A stretch of 48,514 bases of DNA from Candidatus Dadabacteria bacterium (lineage in GTDB: Bacteria > Desulfobacterota_D > UBA1144 > Nemesobacterales > Nemesobacteraceae). Both the position numbers and the translations under genes were made by a program. The stretch spans positions 1-48,514 of the forward strand of contig JAPOYE010000110.1 of assembly GCA_026706695.1 (NCBI GenBank), in the 5' to 3' direction. Every line of letters begins with the position of its first letter. Position 1 is the stretch's first letter. Below are positions 31,973-40,376 of the stretch, one piece after another. The notes under the pieces are model-generated. The model ran no database searches. It saw nothing but the letters and a program-made list of their open reading frames with translations, and was not told where the DNA came from.

Positions 31973-33820
31973 ATGGCATCAACGGCAAAAACACTTAAGG
32001 CCCACGAAGAGGCAAAAAGCTACGACAGGATCAAGTCAAAACACCTGATCGGAACCATCTTCACCGACTTTACTCCTTGGAACAAGCTCTACGGATTCAG
32101 AAACTTTATCCACGCCCCCTCAGGGAAGAAGATCGAGTTCGCTAACGATCCCGCCGTCATAGTAGGCACCGCAGTGTTTAAGGGCACCGGTGAGGAAGTG
32201 GCCGTAATAGCCCAGCAGACCCCCTCGAGCGAAAAGGAAAGAACTACGCTTAACTATGGAATGGTCAAGGCCGACGGCTACGGGCTGTCTTTGTGCATGA
32301 TGGAATACGCAGAGCAGCACCGTCTCAAGCTCTACACGTTCATCGACACCATTGGTGGAGATCCCTATGAATACTCGGCCGAAAAGCTTCAGTCCTGGCT
32401 GATTTCCTACTGCCAGTCAAAGATGATCTCCATAAGAACGAAAACGATAACCACGGTGCTCGGGCTCGGGGGAAGCGGCGGCGCGATCGCCATACAGCTG
32501 GGACACAGGAGGCTCATGCTCTCGAGAGCCGAATATTCCGTAATAACGGCCGAAGGCTGTTCCGCCATCCTTTTCAGAAGTGCGGACAAAGTGGCGGAAG
32601 CGCTTGAGGTGCTGCAGCCCACGGCGACCCACATGAAGAAATACGGAATAATAGACGAGATAGTAAAAGAGGCTCCTCTTGGAAGAAACAACTACATCCC
32701 ATCGACACTTAAGAACCTGCAGGCATCCCTGACCGCCGCCTCCAATGAAGTTGACCGCTTCGACGTGAGGCACCTGCGCCAGGAACTGCGCAGGAAAATC
32801 GAGAAGTGTGGCCGCATAAAAAAGCGGGAGAGACTCTACGGGGGGATCGCAAAGAAAATAAAGGCCTGGCTCCCTAACTACTTCAGCGGAAGAAAGGAAA
32901 ATCCCGATATCTCGGAAATGCAGATAGCCATCTACGGATCGGAACCTCACTTCTGCAACGACGAAAAAGACGGTCAGGGAAAAATTATACGCCCCGGTTG
33001 CAAGAAACAGCTTACGAAAAAGGAACTGCACGCGAACAATTCCTCGTGTCCTTACTGCGGCCGCCCCGAAGCGCTTAGTTCCGATGACTATCTGGACTTT
33101 CTTCTGGACGAGGCGTCCTTTCACGAAGTAGAACCGGGTCTTTCCCTTGAGGACGTGGATTCGGTCTACAAGTTCTTTAACTATTCGTCTTCAATACAGA
33201 AACTCGCCGGGAAAACCGACTCCAAGGATTCCCTTGTAACGGGTTACGGGACCATGTTCGGCATACCCGTGGCGGTGGCGGTCTGCGACTTCCGTTTCAT
33301 GGGCGGGTCAATGAGTTCCGTCTTCGGCGAGAAGATGAACAGGATCGTCAGCTACGCCATAGAAAACAGGCTTCCCCTGATAACGATAACGGTAAGCGGA
33401 GGAGCCAGGATGCAGGAAGGCACCGTGGCGCTGTATCAGATGGCGAAAACCATATCAGCGATTATGAGGCTTAAAGAAAACGGGCTTCCGAACATCTCCA
33501 TACTCGGCCACCCGACGACCGGAGGAGCCCTCGCGAGCTACTCGGTCCAGGGAGACTTTATAATAGCGGAGAAAAGAGCGACAATCGCATTTGCCGGAGA
33601 CCGGGTTGTAAAGCTCACAAGCGGCGGACGCGGGGTCGATCCGAAAATAATGTCCTCTGAGTTCTACGAGGAAAGCGGCGGCGTTCACCTGGTGGTCGAA
33701 AGAAGCAAGATAAAACCCGCGATCTCCGGGCTGCTTAAGTTCAGGGGTTTTAAAAACAGTCTGGACACCGGGGCATTTCACCAGCGCCTGGACGATGGAT
33801 TCGAAGACGACTGGCTTTAG
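31973..33820 (+). CDS. acetyl-CoA carboxylase carboxyltransferase, alpha-beta fusion (AccA-AccD)
   Basis: Transfers the carboxyl group from biotin-BCCP to acetyl-CoA to make malonyl-CoA for fatty acid synthesis. Residues about 25-260 match the alpha subunit (FIDTIGGDPYEYSAE, GLGGSGGAIAIQLG, MLSRAEYSVITAEGCSAIL). Residues about 320-600 match beta, with a zinc ribbon (Cys328, Cys343, Cys359, Cys362), GSMSSVFGEKMNR, TVSGGARMQEG and ILGHPTTGGALASYS. The gene order is alpha first. The first zinc knuckle is C-x14-C instead of the usual C-x2-C, while the second half keeps x15 then CPYC. The window has no other acc genes. Related fusions exist, so the fold call is firm; subunit stoichiometry is inferred. 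Confidence 0.88.
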   Translation: MASTAKTLKAHEEAKSYDRIKSKHLIGTIFTDFTPWNKLYGFRNFIHAPSGKKIEFANDPAVIVGTAVFKGTGEEVAVIAQQTPSSEKERTTLNYGMVKADGYGLSLCMMEYAEQHRLKLYTFIDTIGGDPYEYSAEKLQSWLISYCQSKMISIRTKTITTVLGLGGSGGAIAIQLGHRRLMLSRAEYSVITAEGCSAILFRSADKVAEALEVLQPTATHMKKYGIIDEIVKEAPLGRNNYIPSTLKNLQASLTAASNEVDRFDVRHLRQELRRKIEKCGRIKKRERLYGGIAKKIKAWLPNYFSGRKENPDISEMQIAIYGSEPHFCNDEKDGQGKIIRPGCKKQLTKKELHANNSSCPYCGRPEALSSDDYLDFLLDEASFHEVEPGLSLEDVDSVYKFFNYSSSIQKLAGKTDSKDSLVTGYGTMFGIPVAVAVCDFRFMGGSMSSVFGEKMNRIVSYAIENRLPLITITVSGGARMQEGTVALYQMAKTISAIMRLKENGLPNISILGHPTTGGALASYSVQGDFIIAEKRATIAFAGDRVVKLTSGGRGVDPKIMSSEFYEESGGVHLVVERSKIKPAISGLLKFRGFKNSLDTGAFHQRLDDGFEDDWL

Positions 33821-33850
33821 TCGTCCGAAACATCTCCCACAGAACTGATC

Positions 33851-33864
33851 AGAAGTTAACTTCT
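33851..33864. other. 14-bp perfect palindrome AGAAGTTAACTTCT
   Basis: Self-complementary 14-mer 30 bases after the carboxyltransferase stop in the 176-base gap before the convergent nuoI. It could be a protein-binding site or part of a weak terminator; no T-run is present. A second hairpin, TGAAGCG-GG-CGCTTCA (33984-33999), overlaps the nuoI stop codon. Confidence 0.35.
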
Positions 33865-33996
33865 CCTCTCAGGATGACTCCATGCTCGGGCTTTGCGGTA
33901 TTACTCTGCCTGCGTACGGGTGAAGATTGCTCAAACGGGCATGCTATGTATGGAGCCGGATGAATAAGTTTGGTCGGAAACCCTGAAGCGGGCGCT

Positions 33997-34617
33997 TCAT
34001 GTGGCCGGAGGCGTATCCGGTTTCTCGGAGTAGGTGCCGTCAAGTCCCATTATTTTTGAAATTTCCTCTGGGGAATCGAGTATCTCCCCTTTGCCCATCT
34101 TGTAAAGAAAGTTCGCGTTGTCCCTCGGGGCGTCGCTTTTTACGTTAGGGTCGAAGAAAACCCCTTTGGTGTGAACGAGTCCCGCGCGGTTATACGAAGA
34201 GAGTTCATACTTCATTCCCATCCGAAGCGCATCGCACGGGCAGGCCTCGACGCAAAAGCCGCAGAAAACGCAGCGCATGAAATCTATGTTGTATACCTTG
34301 GGCCTTCTCTCGATTCCGTAATCGTCCGCGGGTTCCGAGACTATGGAGATAGCCTGGGTGGGACACGCGATCTCGCAGAGCTTGCACGCAACGCACCTTA
34401 TCTCGCCCTCGTCATCGGCAGGCATCACGTGAAGCCCCCTGTAGTTCTCGGGAAGCGCTTTTACCTCCTCGGGGTATTTCACGGTTATCGGCTGGTGACG
34501 CGTGATGTGCCTTATGGTGATCATAAGGCCCTTTAGCACCTGGGGAATGTAAAGCTTCTCCCAGAAAGAAAGCCGCGGTCGCTCAAGCACTTTTACGTTT
34601 ATCGCCATAGCAACCAT
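33997..34617 (-). CDS. nuoI: NADH-quinone oxidoreductase subunit I (two [4Fe-4S])
   Basis: Ferredoxin-like subunit of complex I carrying clusters N6a and N6b. Cysteine sets are 75, 78, 81, 85 (CVACKLCEIAC) and 116, 119, 122, 126 (CVFCGFCVEAC), each Cx2Cx2Cx3C followed by Pro. The N-terminal amphipathic segment (WEKLYIPQVLKGLMITIRHI) is typical for NuoI. Length is 206 aa; an internal ATG at 34608 is an alternative start. It is the last gene of the recycling operon, 34 bases after the symporter, and not with other nuo genes in the window. A hairpin overlaps its stop. Confidence 0.93.
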   Translation of the reverse strand: MVAMAINVKVLERPRLSFWEKLYIPQVLKGLMITIRHITRHQPITVKYPEEVKALPENYRGLHVMPADDEGEIRCVACKLCEIACPTQAISIVSEPADDYGIERRPKVYNIDFMRCVFCGFCVEACPCDALRMGMKYELSSYNRAGLVHTKGVFFDPNVKSDAPRDNANFLYKMGKGEILDSPEEISKIMGLDGTYSEKPDTPPAT

Positions 34618-34651
34618 CTATATACCACAGAAAGGGAAAATACTGAAGCCG

Positions 34652-36394
34652 CTAGCGGAAAAAACTGCCGCGGCGGTAAAGGATGAGGGCAAGCGCAAGT
34701 GCCGAGCCGCAAAGAAGCCAGAGCGCGGTTTCTACGTCTCCCAGAACGAGCTTTCCCGTCCCTATCATGAAACAGAGAAGAAAGGATACGACAAGCGACC
34801 AGTTAAGAAGAACAGAAGAGAAGACTCCCCGCCCCGGCGCAATCCCCGCTTTCTTGCGGACAGGGGACCAGAGGCCAGGGGGCCTTACCCTCGAATAGAA
34901 TTCCGAGAGTTTTTCCCAGGACTCGGGAGCGGTGACGAAAGTGGCCGCAACCCAGCAGGCTATCGAGACGGGAACGACAAGTATCTGGTGGCGCAGTTCA
35001 AGCGGAATGCCTCTGGCCTCTGTGTAGAGAATCAGAACCAGTATGGTCGCAAGCGACGATGCAAGCGCCACTATCTCGCTCCAGGCGTTTATCCTCCACC
35101 AGAACCACCTGAGTATGAGCACAAGGCCGATTCCCGAACTCATGGCCCAGAGAAATATCCAGGCGTCCCCTATGTTTTTTATCTGAAGCGCCACTGCGCC
35201 CGCGATAACGGCAAGCACCACGGTTGCGATCCTCGAGACCGCCACGTAATGGCGCTGCGGGGCGCTTTGCCGCACGAACCTCCTGTAAAGATCGTTCACT
35301 AGATACGAAGCCCCCCAGTTAAGGTGCGTCGATACCGTGGACATAAACGCCGCGAGAAAGGAAACCAGCAGAAGACCCCGAAGACCCGGCGGGAGAAAGT
35401 CCCTGATCATCACAAGGTAAACTGACTCATCATCCCCTCCCGCCACTCCGGCCGCCTCGGGAAAGATTACCACCGAAGCCAGTGCAACCAGAACCCACGG
35501 CCAGAGGCGAAGCACATAATGGTTAAGCGCAAACCACGCCGTGCCCGCAAGGGCATGTCTCTCGTCTTTTGCGGAACAAAGCCGCTGTATGAAGTAACCT
35601 CCACCGTCAGCGTTGTGGGAGGACCACCAGACAACAGTCATGAAAATAAGGAATGTGAAAAAGTCAGAGGAAAAAAACTCTTCAGTGCCTGCAGCCTGCG
35701 TGATGAACATGGAGGTCTGCTCGGGGGGAAGCTCCGCGATTTTGCTTACGAACTGCCCGTACCCTCCGACCGCGTCAGAATTTATTACCACGACCGCGAG
35801 TATGATCGTGCCGCCGAGGGCTATCGCGTACTGTACGAAATCCGTTATCACGACTCCCCAGAGCCCGGAGAAGACCGTGTAGATGAGCACGATTCCTACG
35901 CAAAGCGAAACCGCGTATATCTGCCCCACTCCGAAAAAGACCTCAAACACCTTGATCATCGCGGTTATAACCCACCCCATCACTATGAAATTAAAAATCG
36001 TCGAGAAATAAAACGCCTTAAACCCCCGGAGAAACGCGGCGGGGCGGCCCCCGTAGCGAAGCTCTATCAGTTCGTTGTCGGTTATAACCTGAGCCCTTCT
36101 CCAGAGTCTCGAGAAAACCACTATCACGAGCGCGTGGCTGAAGATGTAGTTCCACCAGAACCAGTTCTTCCATATCCCTTCGGTCCTTATCCACCCGGTT
36201 ATGGCAAGCGGGGTGTCGGCGGCAAAAGTGGTGGCGACCATCGAGGTTCCAAGAAGCCACCAGGGAAGCCCGCGCCCCGAAACGAAATAGTCTGAAAGAC
36301 TTCCGGACGCCCTCCTTGAAAAATAAAGGCCTACACCCAGGGAAAAGACCAGGTAGAGGCCGAGCAGCATCCAGTCTACGGCGTGGAGTTTCAT
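34652..36394 (-). CDS. sodium:solute symporter family (SSS) transporter
   Basis: Inner-membrane sodium-coupled importer with about 13-14 membrane spans over 580 aa. Early family blocks are YLVFSLGVGLYFSRRASGSL and SDYFVSGRGLPWWLLGTSMVATTFAADTP, and the middle has FSGLWGVVITDFVQYAIALGG. A long Trp/Gly-rich loop (VWWSSHNADGGGYFIQRLCSAK) and ...AAFMSTVSTHLNWGASYLVNDLYRRF follow. Its start overlaps the nagZ stop (ATGA). Sitting directly after murQ-anmK-nagZ, it is a candidate uptake system for amino sugars or cell-wall fragments, an inference from context only. Other SSS substrates (sugars, amino acids, acids) are possible. Confidence 0.92.
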   Translation of the reverse strand: MKLHAVDWMLLGLYLVFSLGVGLYFSRRASGSLSDYFVSGRGLPWWLLGTSMVATTFAADTPLAITGWIRTEGIWKNWFWWNYIFSHALVIVVFSRLWRRAQVITDNELIELRYGGRPAAFLRGFKAFYFSTIFNFIVMGWVITAMIKVFEVFFGVGQIYAVSLCVGIVLIYTVFSGLWGVVITDFVQYAIALGGTIILAVVVINSDAVGGYGQFVSKIAELPPEQTSMFITQAAGTEEFFSSDFFTFLIFMTVVWWSSHNADGGGYFIQRLCSAKDERHALAGTAWFALNHYVLRLWPWVLVALASVVIFPEAAGVAGGDDESVYLVMIRDFLPPGLRGLLLVSFLAAFMSTVSTHLNWGASYLVNDLYRRFVRQSAPQRHYVAVSRIATVVLAVIAGAVALQIKNIGDAWIFLWAMSSGIGLVLILRWFWWRINAWSEIVALASSLATILVLILYTEARGIPLELRHQILVVPVSIACWVAATFVTAPESWEKLSEFYSRVRPPGLWSPVRKKAGIAPGRGVFSSVLLNWSLVVSFLLCFMIGTGKLVLGDVETALWLLCGSALALALILYRRGSFFR

Positions 36395-37908
36395 GGATCT
36401 ATTCTCACCGGAAGCTTAGCAGCCGACGTCCGCTCTCCCGCAAGAATTTCCGCGGCAGCGCGGCCCGCCGCGCGCGAGGAATCGAAAAGCGAGATCACGG
36501 TATCGAAAAAGGGAAACTCGGCTGCGGGATAGGGAGAGCCGAAGGTAAGCAGAATTTTTTCATCCGGAAAGGAGGAAAGACCGTTTACGTAATCGGCTAT
36601 CGCCGGGGGAACAATGCAGTTCTCCGTCCATCCTGCCGGGGCTGCGGATAAAACGCACACGAGCGAGGAGACATTTTCCCTTGGCGGCAGTTCGGGGCAG
36701 CAAAAGCTCTTCTCCAACGTCACTCCTCCCTCGGAAAATCCCTCGCGAATCCCGGCCAGAAGCTCCTCCGTATCTTCCCTGCCAAAATGAAAGACCGAGA
36801 CTTTTTCGCCGCGAAGTCTGCCTCCTCGAACAACACAGGCCGAGCGGCGGGCGATTTCCCCTGCCTCCTCGCGGTTTTTCTTAAAATCGGGTGGCGGAAC
36901 TTCCTCCCCGCCCGAGGCGAAAAGCCCCTTCGCGTAGGATATCCTGGAGAGAGATTCTCCCCGGGCCGGATCTTTAAAAAAGTCATCCTCCGCCCTTCTT
37001 TCGAGGAATCCCTCTGGGTCCCTTGGGTCAAGAACTATGTCCACTCCGCTCGCAAGAGCCGCCAGAATGTTTTCCTCCTCCCGCTCATCCCCTCCCAGCG
37101 CGTCCATTCTGAAGGAATCCGAGACGATCAGGCCGTTGAATCCGAGTTTTCCGCGCAGAAGGCCCCGCAGAATCGGTTCCGATAGGGTGGCAGGGACTCC
37201 GAGAGGGTCAAGGGCGGTATAACAGACATGGGCCGGCATCACGCAGTGAAGCCTTTTCGCAATCGCTTCCCGAAAAGGCAGAAGATCCGATTCCATGAGA
37301 CGCTCAAGAGACCTTTCGACTGTAGGAAGGCAGGCATGTGAATCCTCGAGTGTGGCGCCGTGGCCCGGAAAGTGCTTCCCGCAGGCTAGCACTCCCTCTT
37401 TCTGCATGGTCTCCGCAAAAACTCCTCCCAGTTTCGAGACAACCGCGGGATCATCAGAGAACGCCCTTACGTTTATTATCGGGTTTTGTGGCTCGGAATT
37501 AACGTCAAGAACCGGAGCGAAGGCAAGATTTAGCCCGCAGTATCTCATCTCCCGGGCCGTTATCATAGCCTGACGCTTCAGAAGCTCCTCGTCGTCCATC
37601 GCCCCCTGGGCCATCGCGAAAGGAAAAAGAGTCCCTCCCGAAACGCGCTGACCTAGGCCCCTTTCAACGTCGCAGCCGAAAAAAAGCGGAAACTCGGAAA
37701 GATCCGAAAGCCTCCGCGTGGTCTCCCTCACCCGCTCGACATCCCCATTGAATATTATGAAGCCGCAGACACCGAAATCCCGCGCGAGACGCTCCGCCCG
37801 TTTGACCGAGCCGGGGTCCCGAAAATCGATTCTCGGCATAATAAACTGTGCCGCACGCCGGGACGCGGGGATATCTTTTGACGAAAAGACTGAAGGATTC
37901 TCATACAT
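36391..37908 (-). CDS. nagZ: glycoside hydrolase family 3 beta-N-acetylhexosaminidase (NagZ-like, with C-terminal extension)
   Basis: Cytoplasmic GH3 enzyme that cuts GlcNAc from muropeptides during wall recycling. The catalytic domain has FPGHGATLEDSH (the general-acid His is in DSH, residue 191), CGKHF, NVRAF and the nucleophile Asp264 in IVSDSFRMDAL. NagZ enzymes are usually about 340 aa; here a further ~150 residues resemble the GH3 C-terminal alpha/beta sandwich. ATG at 37908 (505 aa) starts 2 bases after the anmK stop; the longer frame would overlap anmK. No signal peptide. It sits with anmK and murQ, which act on its products. Confidence 0.9.
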   Translation of the reverse strand: MYENPSVFSSKDIPASRRAAQFIMPRIDFRDPGSVKRAERLARDFGVCGFIIFNGDVERVRETTRRLSDLSEFPLFFGCDVERGLGQRVSGGTLFPFAMAQGAMDDEELLKRQAMITAREMRYCGLNLAFAPVLDVNSEPQNPIINVRAFSDDPAVVSKLGGVFAETMQKEGVLACGKHFPGHGATLEDSHACLPTVERSLERLMESDLLPFREAIAKRLHCVMPAHVCYTALDPLGVPATLSEPILRGLLRGKLGFNGLIVSDSFRMDALGGDEREEENILAALASGVDIVLDPRDPEGFLERRAEDDFFKDPARGESLSRISYAKGLFASGGEEVPPPDFKKNREEAGEIARRSACVVRGGRLRGEKVSVFHFGREDTEELLAGIREGFSEGGVTLEKSFCCPELPPRENVSSLVCVLSAAPAGWTENCIVPPAIADYVNGLSSFPDEKILLTFGSPYPAAEFPFFDTVISLFDSSRAAGRAAAEILAGERTSAAKLPVRIDP

Positions 37909-37910
37909 TT

Positions 37911-39092
37911 TTACAAGATATTCTTCCCAATCGAGATTTTTCCGAGAAACGTGGCATCCCGGGCTCCCGTAACTGCTGGCACGTTCGTCCGGTTTCCACA
38001 CACGGTTTCATTCGCAAGCACCGCGAATCCTAGAGCTTCCTTGGCATCTGCGGGAATGCCGTATTCATCCGAGAGGCAAAGCCGCGTCGGGGCGAGCTTC
38101 TCACGAAGTCTCGAGACCATTACGGAATTTCTGGCGCCGCCGCCGCTCAGCACGACTTCTTCCACATCCGCACGAGGGTAAATGAATCTTTCATAGGCAG
38201 AAACTATGGAGCAGGTAGTAAACTCAACAAGGGTGCGCAGGAGATCGGGAAGAGATACCCCTTTTTTCTGGGCAAGGGAAAAAAGCCTCCCCGCCATCCG
38301 CTCCCCGAAAAGCTCCCTGCCGGTCGATTTAGGGGGTTCTATATCAAGGTACGGATTTTTCATGAGCCTGCGGAAAATGTCCTTATTAACCGAACCCTTC
38401 CCCGCTATCGTGCCGTCTTCATCGAAACTCCTCTCGCCCCCCGAGGCAAGACGCACCACCGAGTCCATCAGGGAATTGCCGGGTCCCGTATCGAAAGCCA
38501 GAAGCTCCCCGAGTTTTTTCGTGACCAGAGTGCAGTTGGAAATGCCCCCTATGTTATGGGCTATTACGTTTTTACCGGTTCCGGAGAACAGCAGGTAGTC
38601 GACGTAGGGGATAAGGGGCGCTCCTTCTCCGCCCGCCGCCATATCCCTAGTCCTGAAATCTCCCACCGTGGTAATTCCCGTGGCCTCGCAGATAACGTCC
38701 GCTTCGCCCAGCTGAAGGGTCGAGGAAACCTCCTGTCCCAGAGAAGGGGGGTTATGAAAAACCGTCTGGCCGTGGGTGCCCACCAAGTCAATGTCGGTCG
38801 TTTTGAGTGCCGCCTTCCGCAGAAGATCAAAGACCGCCGCGGCAAACTCCTGGCCGAGCAGGAAATTAAGATCGGACAGTGAGGCGGTGTTCAAGGCACC
38901 GGGAGAGAGAAGGAGCTTCCTTGCGTCATCGGAGTATTCCCGGCAGATAAAGTCCTCAACCTGTACTTCTGTATCCTCTCCCGAGCCGCGAATCCTTACC
39001 AGCGCCGCGTCAATACCGTCCATCGAAGTCCCGGAAATGAGACCGACGGCCAGTTTTTCCTTCTTCGAAATTATCGGACGAAGCCAGTTCAC
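37911..39092 (-). CDS. anmK: anhydro-N-acetylmuramic acid kinase
   Basis: Hydrolyses and phosphorylates 1,6-anhydro-MurNAc to MurNAc-6-P in peptidoglycan recycling. It starts with the ATP/sugar-site block GLISGTSMDGIDAALVRI; other family blocks are GTHGQTVFHNP, TTVGDFRTRDMAAGGEGAPLIP, NIGGISNCTL, FDTGPGNSLMD and VLSGGGARNS. Length 393 aa is normal. It lies 58 bases after murQ and nearly touches nagZ. Its product is the substrate of MurQ. Confidence 0.96.
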   Translation of the reverse strand: MNWLRPIISKKEKLAVGLISGTSMDGIDAALVRIRGSGEDTEVQVEDFICREYSDDARKLLLSPGALNTASLSDLNFLLGQEFAAAVFDLLRKAALKTTDIDLVGTHGQTVFHNPPSLGQEVSSTLQLGEADVICEATGITTVGDFRTRDMAAGGEGAPLIPYVDYLLFSGTGKNVIAHNIGGISNCTLVTKKLGELLAFDTGPGNSLMDSVVRLASGGERSFDEDGTIAGKGSVNKDIFRRLMKNPYLDIEPPKSTGRELFGERMAGRLFSLAQKKGVSLPDLLRTLVEFTTCSIVSAYERFIYPRADVEEVVLSGGGARNSVMVSRLREKLAPTRLCLSDEYGIPADAKEALGFAVLANETVCGNRTNVPAVTGARDATFLGKISIGKNIL

Positions 39093-39150
39093 GCGGAAAA
39101 AGTTACCTGATGAAAAAAGGATTTAGCAGACGGAATGAGCATGGGGCCAG

Positions 39151-40083
39151 TTACGAATTCCCCGCCGAGCGGGATATGCCCCTTAGGGTTTTCTTCAAGT
39201 ACCCGCCGTTTTCCCGCAGCACTTTGACCGACTCTTCGGGCAAGAGGCCGCCGAGTTTCATTACCACGGCAACCTTGAGATTTCCGCCGGCTTTCTGGAA
39301 AAGCGAGGCAGCCTCCTCTTCCCCCACGCCACATATGTCCATTATGATTCTCCTTGCCCTGTCGACAAGCTTTGACGATGTGGGCTTAAGGTCAACCATC
39401 AGGTTTCCGTAAGTTTTCCCGAGAAGTACCATCGCGGTCGTCGTAACCATGTTAAGGACCATCTTGGTAGCGGTAGCGGCCTTGAGCCTGGTGGAACCCA
39501 CTATCACTTCAGGACCGACAAGAAGGGGTATGACCAAGTCGGCCGGGGTGTTCTCTGGCTCGCTGCAGCATACAAGTATGCTTGTGCAACCAACCGTCTT
39601 TGCATACTCAAGAGCTGATATCACAAACGGCGTACCGGAGCTCGCCGCGATTCCCAAGACCACGTCGTCCCCCGAGAGTTTTTTGTCACGGAGGGCTTCC
39701 ACGGAAGCCGTAGCGGAATCCTCAGCACCCTCGACCGAGTTCCATACTGCATCCCGCCCTCCCGCCATAACCGCCTGCACCGTTTCGGGACCCGTTCCGA
39801 AGGTAGGCGGGCATTCGGCAGCTTCCATTACCCCGAGCCGCCCGCTTGTCCCCGCCCCGACGAAAAAGACCCTGCCGCTACGCTCAAGGGAGCGGAAAAC
39901 CATTTCCGCTGCCTGGGAGATGGAATCTTTTTCCCTGGAAACGGCCTCAAACGCCGCTTGGTCTTCCCCGCTTACAAGATCAATGATCTCAGAACATGAA
40001 AGTTCATCGATACTGACCGTCCTCGGGTTTACTTTTTCTGTGAGCAGGTGTCCTGTCCGGCGAGTCTTTTCCACAGGAAACAT
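39151..40083 (-). CDS. murQ: N-acetylmuramic acid 6-phosphate etherase
   Basis: Cleaves the lactyl ether of MurNAc-6-P to give GlcNAc-6-P and D-lactate. SIS-domain blocks: FFVGAGTSGRLGVMEAAECPPTFG, GGRDAVWNSVEGAEDS, VVLGIAASSGTPFV, and NMVTTTAMVLLGKTYGNLMVD. The N-terminal TEKVNPRTVSIDELS is diagnostic. Length 310 aa is normal. First gene of the operon with anmK, nagZ, the SSS symporter and nuoI. No Shine-Dalgarno is visible; a TATAAT overlaps the ATG. It is divergent from tRNA-Gly. Confidence 0.96.
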   Translation of the reverse strand: MFPVEKTRRTGHLLTEKVNPRTVSIDELSCSEIIDLVSGEDQAAFEAVSREKDSISQAAEMVFRSLERSGRVFFVGAGTSGRLGVMEAAECPPTFGTGPETVQAVMAGGRDAVWNSVEGAEDSATASVEALRDKKLSGDDVVLGIAASSGTPFVISALEYAKTVGCTSILVCCSEPENTPADLVIPLLVGPEVIVGSTRLKAATATKMVLNMVTTTAMVLLGKTYGNLMVDLKPTSSKLVDRARRIIMDICGVGEEEAASLFQKAGGNLKVAVVMKLGGLLPEESVKVLRENGGYLKKTLRGISRSAGNS

Positions 40084-40134
40084 TATATCTGAAACATGCG
40101 CCGCTTATCCGGAGAACCGTCCGCGGTGCCGGGT

Positions 40135-40161
40135 TTGATTTGTAAGCGATATCCGTATAGA
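40135..40161 (+). promoter_or_regulatory. putative tRNA-Gly promoter
   Basis: TTGATT (40135-40140) and TATAGA (40156-40161) with a 15-base spacer (16 if TTTGAT is used), 14 bases upstream of the tRNA 5' end. The spacing is a little short, so confidence is moderate. Confidence 0.4.
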
Positions 40162-40175
40162 GTGCTTTGGATATT

Positions 40176-40249
40176 GCGGGTGTAGCTCAGCTGGCCAGAG
40201 CATTGGCTTCCCAAGCCAAGGGTCGCGGGTTCGAATCCCGTCGCCCGCT
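40176..40249 (+). tRNA. tRNA-Gly (anticodon CCC)
   Basis: A 74-base cloverleaf: acceptor stem GCGGGTG pairs with CGCCCGC (one G-T wobble), D arm GCTCAGCTGGCCAGAGC, anticodon stem TTGGC/GCCAA with loop TTCCCAA (anticodon CCC), and T arm GGGTTCGAATCCC. CCA is not encoded. It reads GGG glycine codons. It marks the border between the recycling operon and the lower-GC accessory region. Confidence 0.96.
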
Positions 40250-40376
40250 CTCACTCTCTGAAGGCTGTATTTGAATTCTGGTTGTCGCACTAATATCAAA
40301 TCCGCCCGATTTGTATTGATGATTCTGCTTTTCCCAATCCGAAAAAATTAAGTTCGTGGAAAAACATTTAGAAATA

